Below, piece by piece: positions 8,530 to 16,244 of a stretch of DNA of 64,000 nucleotides. The position numbers and the translations under genes are program-made. Within the stretch, counting starts at the first letter, position 1; each line of letters starts with the position of its first letter. This stretch comes from Rubripirellula tenax (GTDB taxonomy: Bacteria > Planctomycetota > Planctomycetia > Pirellulales > Pirellulaceae). Where the stretch lies: positions 124,001-188,000 of the forward strand of contig NZ_SJPW01000003.1 in NCBI RefSeq assembly GCF_007860125.1, written 5' to 3'. Under the pieces are notes generated by a model, which saw only the letters and a program-made list of their open reading frames with translations, had not been told where the DNA came from and made no database searches.

Positions 8530-9384
8530 ATGCTAATTTCACGACGAGAGTTTTGCGGAGCGGTTGGGGCGAGTCTTGCCGCAGCCAACATCAACTTGTT
8601 CGCTGATGAATCAAAACCAAAGCCGCTTCGAGTGATTGCCTACAACATCTTCAAGCTCACTGGCTGGCCACATCAACGCAAATTGGCCCAGCAAGCTGTT
8701 GCCAAAGGCCAGATGGCAAAGCGAATGGCGATGGAATTGACTCTGCACGATCCCGACATCATCAACTTCTCAGAATCTCCCAGAGAGGAACTGACCAAAG
8801 AAGTTGCAGAACTGATGGGAATGAATCACGTTCGATTCCCCAGCGGCGGCAATTGGCCGGGAACTCTGCTGAGTAAATTTGAGATCATCGAGGATCAGAA
8901 CGCACCAATGAGAAGCGAGAGACCGAAAGAGTTGTTTACCCGGCATTGGGGCCGGGCAACGGTCAAACTATCCAACGGCGATCCGTGGATCGTTCATTCC
9001 GCTCATCTTTACCCTACCGCCGATCCCACGGTTCGGCTGAGAGAGATCCGAGCGATGATCGATTCAATGAAACCGGATCTCGATGCCGGGCGGTCAATGC
9101 TTCTAATCGGCGATCTCAATCACGGCCCCGACACGGAAGAGTACAAACTTTGGATTAACGCTGGGTGGGTGGACACATTTGCCAAGGTAGACAAAGGCGA
9201 AGGACCCACGATCAAGTCTGATATTCCCAAGTGGCGGATCGATTACGTCATGGCCGCTGGACCAATTGCCGAACGAGTGAGTGAATCGAGACCGTTGTTT
9301 GAAGGTGCGTTCCGCCTGAACATCAACGACAAGGAATCGTTTGCGTTGAGCGATCACTTGCCGCAATTGGCAGTGTTTGAATAG
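8530..9384 (+). CDS. Tat-exported endonuclease/exonuclease/phosphatase-family protein
   Basis: The protein has 284 aa. The N-terminus ISRREFCGAVGASLAAANI is a twin-arginine signal, so it is exported folded. The EEP-fold active-site residues are all visible: YNIF (Asn39), FSES (Glu82), HSAHLYP (His159), GDLNHGP (Asp195, Asn197), RIDYV (Asp238) and SDHLP (Asp275, His276). It is a metal-dependent phosphodiesterase or phosphatase; relatives act on DNA, inositol phosphates or sphingomyelin, and the substrate here is unknown. I chose ATG 8530, with GGAG 7 nt upstream, over a TTG at 8503. Divergently transcribed from the serine-hydrolase fusion. Confidence 0.88.
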   Translation: MLISRREFCGAVGASLAAANINLFADESKPKPLRVIAYNIFKLTGWPHQRKLAQQAVAKGQMAKRMAMELTLHDPDIINFSESPREELTKEVAELMGMNHVRFPSGGNWPGTLLSKFEIIEDQNAPMRSERPKELFTRHWGRATVKLSNGDPWIVHSAHLYPTADPTVRLREIRAMIDSMKPDLDAGRSMLLIGDLNHGPDTEEYKLWINAGWVDTFAKVDKGEGPTIKSDIPKWRIDYVMAAGPIAERVSESRPLFEGAFRLNINDKESFALSDHLPQLAVFE

Positions 9385-9407
9385 TAATCAACGAGAGGTC
9401 GGGAACC

Positions 9408-9620
9408 GTGGCGGAATCACTTGAACCATTCATGACTCCACCTGAGATCGCCAAGTAGCTGCGTGTTTCGCCCAAGACAGTTCACGGTTGGATTCGTCAG
9501 GCCGAACGGAGGGCGGTCAATGTTGGAAGCGGAACAAGCGTACGTCCAATTCAAGTCGCTCAAATCGATTCACACATTCCAAGGGTCAGCACGCGTTTTC
9601 GACCTGCATGCAGCGATTGA
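9408..9620 (+). pseudogene. Excisionase-type HTH gene with an in-frame TAG
   Basis: From a GTG at 9408 the frame reads MAESLEPFMTPPEIAK, then TAG (9456-9458), then LRVSPKTVHGWIRQAERRAV, NVGSGTSVRPIQ and so on to TGA 9620. Read through the stop it is a typical HTH_17/MerR-like excisionase domain (TPPEIAKxLRVSPKTVxGWIRxxELRAVNVG); the lost codon is most simply CAG to TAG. It would be a 70-aa DNA-binding protein of the sort found with integrated elements. GAGAGG lies 10-15 nt before the GTG. The rest of 9385-9796 (after 9620) holds nothing I can identify. Confidence 0.6.
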
Positions 9621-9796
9621 TCATGGCGTTGACCTCAAACCCACACAGTTCAGTTTCAAACAGATTTACACGTCACGGCCCCCAACTGGAAAGCAGTGAT
9701 CGCTGTGAAGATAGCGAAGACCACCAATATCCGACTGAATCATGCCTGTCTCTGACTCGCGTGTCATCCCAACTCTATTGCTGCTGTTGAAATCAC

Positions 9797-10360
9797 ATGT
9801 TCGACCACGAAGGCTCTCGCGTTGAGTTTCTCAAAATTCTCGCCGAGATGGGTGAAGAGCCTGCATTCATCGCCAGAGCGCGTGCTCCCGAAGTTGCCTT
9901 AACGGCTCTATTGAAAAGCTGCGAAATACGTCGTGCTGAGATGCTGTTGTGGCCGCGGCGTCATTTCACAGCGCTTCGGCGACGTGTCAGCGATGATTGG
10001 GACCGCCTCGCACCACTTCTCATCGACAGCGATTCCCAGTTGGTTTTCAACAAACTCGCGACAGAACTTCCCGACTTGGATGTTCCTGGTGGTTCGCTGC
10101 TTCCAAGCGACAAAAAGCTACTTCGTGCTTTTCTAGAATCCGCTGGCCGATTCAACACTGCTTGGCTTCGCTTTCTTGATGTTGCCGGCTTGGATAAAGT
10201 CAATCGCTTGCGAGACGACTACAATCAGTACTATCCCATGGAGAAATCGTGTGCATTTGGCTCAGACACAGCCGCCAACGATTTCACGCCGCTGCCAACA
10301 CTTGCTCCAAACTTTCTAACGGATCGGTTCCCACCGCTCGCCATTCCTTCGCTGGCTTAA
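9797..10360 (+). CDS. Hypothetical protein
   Basis: The protein has 187 aa, ATG start, no signal peptide or membrane segment. It is rich in Leu, Arg and Ala and predicted mainly helical (ALLKSCEIRRAEMLLWPRRH, DKKLLRAFLESAGRFNTAWL), with a loose Pro-rich C-terminus. I do not recognise the family. It stands alone between the HTH relic and a membrane protein gene, on the same strand as both. The codon use and length make a real gene likely, but function cannot be inferred. Confidence 0.5.
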   Translation: MFDHEGSRVEFLKILAEMGEEPAFIARARAPEVALTALLKSCEIRRAEMLLWPRRHFTALRRRVSDDWDRLAPLLIDSDSQLVFNKLATELPDLDVPGGSLLPSDKKLLRAFLESAGRFNTAWLRFLDVAGLDKVNRLRDDYNQYYPMEKSCAFGSDTAANDFTPLPTLAPNFLTDRFPPLAIPSLA

Positions 10361-10484
10361 CATTTCCATCGTCCTAAAGACGCGCCCGAACAACCATTCG
10401 ATGCACCGGAGTGCCAAAGTCACGTTGGCTTAAAGCCACGGTCGTCGCTGCCGTCCAGTGAAGTGAAAGGGTCGATTGAGAATC

Positions 10485-11813
10485 ATGAAGAGGCTAGTGA
10501 CACGATATCTCAACAGTGGGTGGTTGCCCGCACTCGCGTACATCGTTCTTCTTGTCGCGTTCACAATCGCGGCAGTGTCGCGATTCGAGTTGCTGGCCAA
10601 TGTGCTGTTTTGCGCTGGGGGACTCGCGTTTGTCGGGATCATCGCAGCATCTTTGTGGCACCTGATCTGCAAACGCTGGCAACTCGGGGGCATCAGTCTT
10701 ATTTCGGTTGTTGGGTGTGGCGTGGCTACCGTCTTCGCATTTGGCGTTCTGATGTTTTCATCCATGTTTGGCCCTAGCGAAGACGGTTTTGCCGACAACC
10801 TGACGATCCCTGAAGGCATTGAGATTGCCGAACCGGATGCGGGTGATACTTGGGGCGGATATGCTTTGCGTGACGACACACTCGAGGGAAGCGACAAATT
10901 TCAAGACAGAGTCCGCATGGCTATGCGTGCTTCGGGCAATGATTCGACCGAGTTTACTGCTGACATGCCGTCGCTGCGCAAAGCGTCGACAGATCACGCC
11001 AACATTTTCGGTAACTATATCGAGGCGTCTCCGGACTGGCATGTGTTTCTTGAACAAGGAAATCGCTTTGCTTCCCGCCGTTGGAGTTTTTGGGGAGAAC
11101 CACGCGACACGTTGCACGGGTACATATCGGAATTTGGTGGCGACTCACGGTTTCAAACCCGCTGCCTGCTGTGCCTCGATCGCAAACAATGGAGTCGGTA
11201 CTCGGTGCAGCATGTGCAGGAGGGAAAGGATTCAGTGGAGCCGCAGATGACCCTGGGTAATAGTCTGCACGAGAGCCGGGTCATGATTGAGTGCGGCGGT
11301 GTGTGGGTGGAAGTGTTTGAGCAATCGGACAAACCCGAGCGGCGCATGACGAAAGCCACAGTCGCTTTTTTGGAAGATGAGTTTTCGGATTTTTTGACGA
11401 GCCCAAAAGACGCTTTGGCAGCAGCACAGGCTAGGTCGCGTGACTTGGCAAGTCGCCTCGCGGGAAAAGATGGCCGTCCCTTCCGATTGCTGACGGGCAT
11501 GCAGCCAGGAATTTACGAAGTGGCATATTCGCTCAATCCTGGTGAGCCAGGATCGGTTTACTTGAAGGCGTTCGAAGTCACTGAGGGAACGCCATTGTCG
11601 GTGGAGCGACTGGAACGCGCATCGAAAACTCGGATGAGTTGGTCACCCGAGACCGCAGAAAGTTTCGGTGCCAAGGCGGGGTTCACGATCTATGAAGGCG
11701 ACTGGGGAAAGCCTTATGCCGCCCGCTTCGAAGTCTGGTTCCGCCCGGATTCGAACAAGCCGGAACGCAAGCTCGCCGAACGAATTTTCAAGATCGAAGG
11801 CTGGCAACGATAG
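10485..11813 (+). CDS. Membrane protein of unknown function
   Basis: The protein has 442 aa. ATG 10485 is preferred over a TTG at 10476. Three hydrophobic segments lie in the first 95 residues (about 14-32, 37-58, 70-92). They are followed by a long soluble part with Asp/Glu-rich loops (IPEGIEIAEPDAGDTWGGY) and a C-terminal beta-rich region ending in EVWFRPDSNKPERKLAERIF. The soluble part is probably extracytoplasmic. No family was recognised. Convergent with the nuclease-like gene at 11873. Confidence 0.65.
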   Translation: MKRLVTRYLNSGWLPALAYIVLLVAFTIAAVSRFELLANVLFCAGGLAFVGIIAASLWHLICKRWQLGGISLISVVGCGVATVFAFGVLMFSSMFGPSEDGFADNLTIPEGIEIAEPDAGDTWGGYALRDDTLEGSDKFQDRVRMAMRASGNDSTEFTADMPSLRKASTDHANIFGNYIEASPDWHVFLEQGNRFASRRWSFWGEPRDTLHGYISEFGGDSRFQTRCLLCLDRKQWSRYSVQHVQEGKDSVEPQMTLGNSLHESRVMIECGGVWVEVFEQSDKPERRMTKATVAFLEDEFSDFLTSPKDALAAAQARSRDLASRLAGKDGRPFRLLTGMQPGIYEVAYSLNPGEPGSVYLKAFEVTEGTPLSVERLERASKTRMSWSPETAESFGAKAGFTIYEGDWGKPYAARFEVWFRPDSNKPERKLAERIFKIEGWQR

Positions 11814-11872
11814 GAATCGTCGACGACGAGCGTGGCGTCTCTTGATCGGAGATCGTAAGTCACCGGCGAGCC

Positions 11873-13015
11873 TTACCCGAGCCGCGTTGTCGCGTTGTCG
11901 ATTTCAGCAAGCGCCCAATCGCATGCGGCCAAAAATTTTGTGAGCGATTCGGGATCGACCAGCAATTCCAGGCCGAATGTTGGACGGCGGGTCAATGCCT
12001 CATCGGCAATGGCGACTCCATCAATCTCGCAAAGACGCCTCGCAAATTTCTGTCGCATCGCCAGCTCGGCAAACGGTGGCGTCCGCATGTACTGGAATTG
12101 CAGCTCGACCTTGCCGTAGGTCCATAGCGAAAAAATGAAATTCTTTCCGACGTCGTTGTCGTATACCGGAATGAGCGACCCATCGTGTTTCCCCTGGCCC
12201 CACCAGATCCTCAGCTTGCGAGCGTTCGCCCAAGCAAGGCACTTGCGAGCGACTTCACACTCTGGTGTTCCTCGGCGACTTTGCAATGCTTCGAAGAACG
12301 ATGCCTCGTCCCATTGCCTAGCCGCGCCGCCCGACGACTTCTTCTGTCGAGCGGTTTCGGACTGACCGATCACGCGTGGCACCAGCGTCTTAACCCCCGT
12401 ACCGATGAACTGCTTGACTTCGATCGCAATCACTTCGGCCGGGTCCATCTGTTCGTTCAGAAACTCGACAACGCGGCGCAGTTCAGCGGGAATAGCATCA
12501 GCCAGAAAAACCATGCGAATTCTTCCGGCTTGCAGGTTCGTCTTCACTCGCTGCCAAAATTCGTCGACGTCACAATCGGCGCCCAATAGTGTCGTCATCG
12601 CAGCGTCTGCTCTCTGACTATCCTCTTCGCAGCGGGCCTGAAACTTGGCACGCACCTCTTCGACCGGCCAGTAAACAACAGCGTTGGCGGCATAGTCGAG
12701 CATCTGTCCGATCACTTCGCGACGTATCCGGGTATCGCTGCTTCGCTTCACCTCCACCAACGTTGGCACGGCGTCTTGGTCCAAGAACAGATGATCGAGT
12801 GACCAGCGTCCATTGCTACCCTCTTCGCCCGGCACCGACATTTCACGTGTCACCAGCAACCATCGTCGAGGATCCTCGCTGTTGATCTGGTCGCCTGCCA
12901 ACAGGTCCGGGTGTTTGACCAGCATTTCCTGGAGCAGTTTTTCGGAGTCGTAGGGAGCTTCCTCCATCGCGATCAAGTCCGAGTCGCCGCTGAGCAAGTA
13001 GATTTTTCCCGCCAT
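11873..13015 (-). CDS. NucS-like PD-(D/E)XK nuclease-fold protein
   Basis: The protein has 380 aa. The N-terminal half carries a PD-(D/E)XK core: Glu30 in the first helix (KLLQEMLVKHPDLL), Asp74 (WSLDHLFLDQ), E88-V-K90 (TLVEVKRSSDTRIRRE) and the helix VIGQMLDYAAN. This is the pattern of DUF91/NucS-type nucleases. The C-terminal half (about 220-380) may bind a target or partner (WDEASFFEALQSRRG, RLRIWWGQGKHD-like segment). All metal-binding positions are intact, so it may cut DNA. ATG 13015. The downstream neighbour in the transcript is unclear. Possible roles are repair or restriction; no methylase is nearby. Confidence 0.65.
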   Translation of the reverse strand: MAGKIYLLSGDSDLIAMEEAPYDSEKLLQEMLVKHPDLLAGDQINSEDPRRWLLVTREMSVPGEEGSNGRWSLDHLFLDQDAVPTLVEVKRSSDTRIRREVIGQMLDYAANAVVYWPVEEVRAKFQARCEEDSQRADAAMTTLLGADCDVDEFWQRVKTNLQAGRIRMVFLADAIPAELRRVVEFLNEQMDPAEVIAIEVKQFIGTGVKTLVPRVIGQSETARQKKSSGGAARQWDEASFFEALQSRRGTPECEVARKCLAWANARKLRIWWGQGKHDGSLIPVYDNDVGKNFIFSLWTYGKVELQFQYMRTPPFAELAMRQKFARRLCEIDGVAIADEALTRRPTFGLELLVDPESLTKFLAACDWALAEIDNATTRLG

Positions 13016-13074
13016 CCTTGTTTCCTATGGGTCCGGGAGCCTTTGGCGTGAGTGTGCGAGGCGTTCGAAGACGA

Positions 13075-14163
13075 TCATTTGCCTGGCCAATTCGGCAGGT
13101 CGAATTTTTTGACCGTATTGGCAGTGTGTTCGTCGTAGTGACGATCCATTTGTTTGAGTAGCGCCCCGAGTGTGGGCCAGCGACTTCCGGGCGCCTTTTC
13201 GTTCGGTTTGATGCCATCGAGCAGGTAGGCGAACCGACGACAAAAATCGCTGACGTGGCTCATCCGGCGAGCCTCGTCGGCGCCCGACCAGTCCGGGTGC
13301 GCCGCGTCGTAGTCCGGCGGCATTTGCTTGGGATTGAAATCCATGACCGGAACCGCCGGATCGATGGCGTGATAGATCTGGGAGAAAAATTGCAGTTGCC
13401 GGCCCACCATGTGTTCGGCATTCCAGCGAGGCGTATGGGTTCCGTTGGCCGGCTTGAAATTCATTTGCTGGACAGTCAATTCTGCGAACACCTTCTGAGA
13501 CGCTTCGCAAGACTTCTCCATTGCCGTGAAAAGTTCGTCTACGTCGTCGGGCATTTCCCAGGCCGTGTCCGTCAACGCAATGATCTCTCGCTCGATCGGA
13601 TCAGAATGGCTTGATCCCACGGCGATGGTGTTGTGCGTGACGTGACGAGTCTGATCTTCGCCAAGCATCCACTTTGCCACTTCGGCGAACGTGTCACTGT
13701 CGGGATCCAGACCGCTCAACAGAATTCGCGGCGGATCGAGTTTCTCGATCAGTCGTTTCACTTGCGGCGTCTTGAGCCGATCGACGTCTTCACCACCAAT
13801 GACCAAAACATCAGCGGCCAACGATTCCGGCAATTCGGCATTCCAATTCCGGCTAAGCGATGCACCGGAGACAATGATCGCATGAACACCCAATGCTTCG
13901 ATGTGGGCGGCACCAACCGAGTCGTCGCCGAGAGTGACCGTCTCGACTTTGAGCGAATCATGGCCGGTATCCGATGCATCGCCGGGATCGGTGATCTGCC
14001 AGGCTCCGTCAGTTTTGAACGTGATCTCTTGGCCTGCGAACGTTTCGACGGTCAACTTACCGTCTGGCCATCGACGGATCGCCATCGGTTCGCCGCCCAA
14101 GGCGACAACGTCGACAAAGAGCATGGACGCGATCAACGCAAACAGAAGAAACGGTCGAAGCAT
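13075..14163 (-). CDS. Secreted protein with C-terminal DinB-like domain
   Basis: The protein has 362 aa, with a signal peptide (FLLFALIASMLFVDVVALGG). Residues about 25-190 contain an alpha/beta part (DVLVIGGEDVDRL, PPRILLSGLDPDS) with some likeness to a degenerate metallo-hydrolase. Residues about 200-360 look like a DinB/YfiT four-helix bundle with metal-ligand His candidates in WNAEHMVGRQLQFF and MDRHYDEHTANT. DinB-fold enzymes use a divalent metal for thiol transfer or related reactions. Export of such a domain is uncommon outside planctomycetes. It lies 61 bp downstream of the Nei/Fpg gene on the same strand. ATG 14163. Confidence 0.65.
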   Translation of the reverse strand: MLRPFLLFALIASMLFVDVVALGGEPMAIRRWPDGKLTVETFAGQEITFKTDGAWQITDPGDASDTGHDSLKVETVTLGDDSVGAAHIEALGVHAIIVSGASLSRNWNAELPESLAADVLVIGGEDVDRLKTPQVKRLIEKLDPPRILLSGLDPDSDTFAEVAKWMLGEDQTRHVTHNTIAVGSSHSDPIEREIIALTDTAWEMPDDVDELFTAMEKSCEASQKVFAELTVQQMNFKPANGTHTPRWNAEHMVGRQLQFFSQIYHAIDPAVPVMDFNPKQMPPDYDAAHPDWSGADEARRMSHVSDFCRRFAYLLDGIKPNEKAPGSRWPTLGALLKQMDRHYDEHTANTVKKFDLPNWPGK

Positions 14164-14224
14164 GGCGAAACCTTTGACGGCTCAGGAGAGACAAGGTGGT
14201 GAAGATATCCGCGGAGCCCAACAC

Positions 14225-15016
14225 TCAAGAGCGTGTTTGACATCGCGAACATAAATACAATCTGCGGCTGGCGATCTCGATCGCATCAATCGCGTTGTCA
14301 CATCGCGGACATCGCGGCTTTCCGTAAATACGAAATCGATCTTTGTTTTCGAGATCTTTCAATGGCTTTCCAGCTTCCTTGGCCGTCACGCTGATGATCT
14401 TTCCGTACTTCAATCCCGTTTTCATCATCTTCGTCAGCGATGACCAGACGGCGTCGAAGGCTGATTCGGATAACTCGTCACCCGGCGTCGTGGGGTCGAC
14501 CAGCGTTTCAAAAAGAACTTCGGCACGAAAGATATTTCCAACCCCGGCGACGACGGACTGGTCCAACAGCAAGCCTGCGATGGGCTTGCCGCTTTGCGAG
14601 ACGTTTTTCCATACTTCCGATTTTTTGCCTCCGGCCAACGGATCGGGACCGAGCGCCGCGACCAATCGATCGCGTTGTTCGTTGTTGATCAATTGGCACG
14701 TCGTCGGCCCGTTCAAGTCGATTGACTCGCGATCGCCCACCATTCGGATTCGGACTTGCCCGATCGGGAGTGGCGGCGGCGAAGAGAGCTCGCGAAACTT
14801 TCCGTAGCGCCCCAGGTGGATGTGGACGATGCGACCGCCTTCAAAAGCGTAGAAGATCCGTTTACCCGCGGCTTCGACAGATTCGAGCGTCCGTCCAGAA
14901 ACCTTTTTCGCATCGGCTGTGAAACGGCCTTGTGGGCTGGTGACTTTCAGCGTCTGCCCGGCGAACATCGCCGAGTGACGTCGGGCGATGAAGTGAGTCT
15001 TGTGACCTTCGGGCAT
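14225..15016 (-). CDS. Fpg/Nei-family DNA glycosylase
   Basis: The protein has 263 aa, the normal length of the family. It begins MPEGH, in which Pro2 (Schiff base) and Glu3 are catalytic. The beta-turn Lys is in EAAGKRIFYAF (about 52), the helix-two-turn-helix in VVAGVGNIFRAEVLF, and the C-terminal zinc finger is CPRC ... CSRC. The start PEGH and the HLGRYGKF block favour the actinobacterial/planctomycete Nei2-like branch over Fpg. It removes oxidised bases and nicks the strand in base-excision repair. The upstream small secreted protein gene ends 9 bp before the start, so the two are probably cotranscribed. Confidence 0.9.
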   Translation of the reverse strand: MPEGHKTHFIARRHSAMFAGQTLKVTSPQGRFTADAKKVSGRTLESVEAAGKRIFYAFEGGRIVHIHLGRYGKFRELSSPPPLPIGQVRIRMVGDRESIDLNGPTTCQLINNEQRDRLVAALGPDPLAGGKKSEVWKNVSQSGKPIAGLLLDQSVVAGVGNIFRAEVLFETLVDPTTPGDELSESAFDAVWSSLTKMMKTGLKYGKIISVTAKEAGKPLKDLENKDRFRIYGKPRCPRCDNAIDAIEIASRRLYLCSRCQTRS

Positions 15017-15025
15017 GTTGGCGAT

Positions 15026-15496
15026 CTACTTTCTCAAACGCGACATCAGTTCGGACCTCAGCGGCTCGCTCGCCAGACGAATCGCACGACGATAGTTCGC
15101 CTTCGCCATTCGCATGTTACCGGCGGCTTCGGCTTGTTCGCCTCGTTGCAGGTAACCGATCAATCGTTTGTCCGCGAGCGCTGCTTGCGAACGGTACAAC
15201 TTTGTCAACTCGTTCCGCGTCGCTTCGACGGAACGATCAATCAACACCGGATAGTTGCCGACAACCGGCGTCAATCCGACGACGAATGGGCGAATGGTCC
15301 CCGACATGAACGAACCCGGATAACCATCTAATGTGGTCAGCGACGGAGAGGTCCCAACGATCGATTGGCTGCTGCTTTGACCGAACGTGAAATTCAGCGA
15401 ACCAAACGGCCCACTGATTCCGCCGGTGGTCTGGGCGACGGCGATCGGGATCGTAATCAGTAGCATTGCGGTGGCGGCGATGATTCGATTGAACAT
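15026..15496 (-). CDS. Small secreted protein, unknown
   Basis: The protein has 156 aa from ATG 15496, which has GGAG 9 nt upstream; a longer frame from ATG 15556 has no ribosome-binding site. Signal peptide MFNRIIAATAMLLITIPIAVA. The mature part has a Gly/Ser-rich first half (GGISGPFGSLNFTFGQSSS) and a helical second half resembling one TPR-like hairpin (QRGEQAEAAGNMRMAKANYR). Likely periplasmic. The head-to-head neighbour is rnhA, 78 bp away. Confidence 0.7.
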   Translation of the reverse strand: MFNRIIAATAMLLITIPIAVAQTTGGISGPFGSLNFTFGQSSSQSIVGTSPSLTTLDGYPGSFMSGTIRPFVVGLTPVVGNYPVLIDRSVEATRNELTKLYRSQAALADKRLIGYLQRGEQAEAAGNMRMAKANYRRAIRLASEPLRSELMSRLRK

Positions 15497-15574
15497 GCGA
15501 CGGCTCCAAAAGAAATTGAGTTCATGCGTCTGCCATGAATTGTAACGCATTGTCATCTGCGGTAACTTTCGGCC

Positions 15575-16033
15575 ATGAAGAAAGTCAGCCTTTACACCGA
15601 CGGTGCCTGCAGCGGAAACCCTGGACCGGGTGGCTGGGCGTTTATCTTGCGATGCGACAAGAGCGGCAAGGAGCTAGAGCGTTCCGACGGCGAACCCGAA
15701 TCGACGAATAATAAGATGGAGTTGACGGCAGTGATTCGCGGACTGAAGGTGCTGAAAGAGCCTTGCGAAGTGACGCTGTACGCCGACAGCACCTATGTGT
15801 TGCAGGGCATGAAGTCGTGGATGGCCGGGTGGAAGTCGCGCGGCTGGAAACGGAAAGAGGGCAGCAAGTTGGCGGAAGTCAAGAACGTCGAACTTTGGAA
15901 ACAACTCGACGCGTTGATGCAGACGCACCAAATCAGCTACGAGCACGTCAAAGGGCACGCCGGCCACCTGGAAAACGAACGCTGCGATGTCCTGGCTGTT
16001 GCCGCATATCAGCGCTATCTACCGAAGCGTTAG
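15575..16033 (+). CDS. rnhA: Ribonuclease HI
   Basis: The protein has 152 aa, the usual size. All active-site residues of RNase HI are seen: Asp9 (YTDGACSGNPGPGGW), Glu49 (NNKMELTAVI), Asp71 (YADSTYV) and Asp138 (ENERCDVLA), plus His128 in VKGHAGH. The basic protrusion WKSRGWKRKEG, which binds the hybrid, is present. It removes RNA from RNA-DNA hybrids during replication and repair. ATG 15575, cytoplasmic. It is transcribed away from the glycosylase operon. Confidence 0.96.
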   Translation: MKKVSLYTDGACSGNPGPGGWAFILRCDKSGKELERSDGEPESTNNKMELTAVIRGLKVLKEPCEVTLYADSTYVLQGMKSWMAGWKSRGWKRKEGSKLAEVKNVELWKQLDALMQTHQISYEHVKGHAGHLENERCDVLAVAAYQRYLPKR

Positions 16034-16156
16034 TCGCGGCTTCGGCACCGCGATGATGAATCGGCCAAATCCTGGGGTTCCATCCAACTCGCTGATGCTC
16101 GTGTGGATTCACTCCAGGCTACCATCCGTCGCTGCTCCGCAGCTGGACCAGACCCA

Positions 16157-16185
16157 CTGCGTTCGGGGCGAAAAAACGCTATAAT
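16157..16185 (+). promoter_or_regulatory. Likely sigma-70-type promoter of gyrB
   Basis: A perfect TATAAT lies at 16180-16185. A weak -35 match (CTGCGT at 16157-16162) lies 17 nt upstream. Transcription would begin near 16192 and leave a leader of about 50 nt before the gyrB ATG at 16245. Confidence 0.45.
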
Positions 16186-16244
16186 CCCGGGGTTCGCACA
16201 TTGGTGTGCTCACGTCCTTTTTCTTCGTCTTTTTGCAGGCTTTC

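Noticed and set aside
10376-10440. Possible arm of a planctomycete dispersed palindromic repeat after the gene ending at 10360
   Set aside because: The motif with ATGCACCGGAGTG seemed familiar, but no complementary arm is present and I cannot confirm the family from sequence alone.
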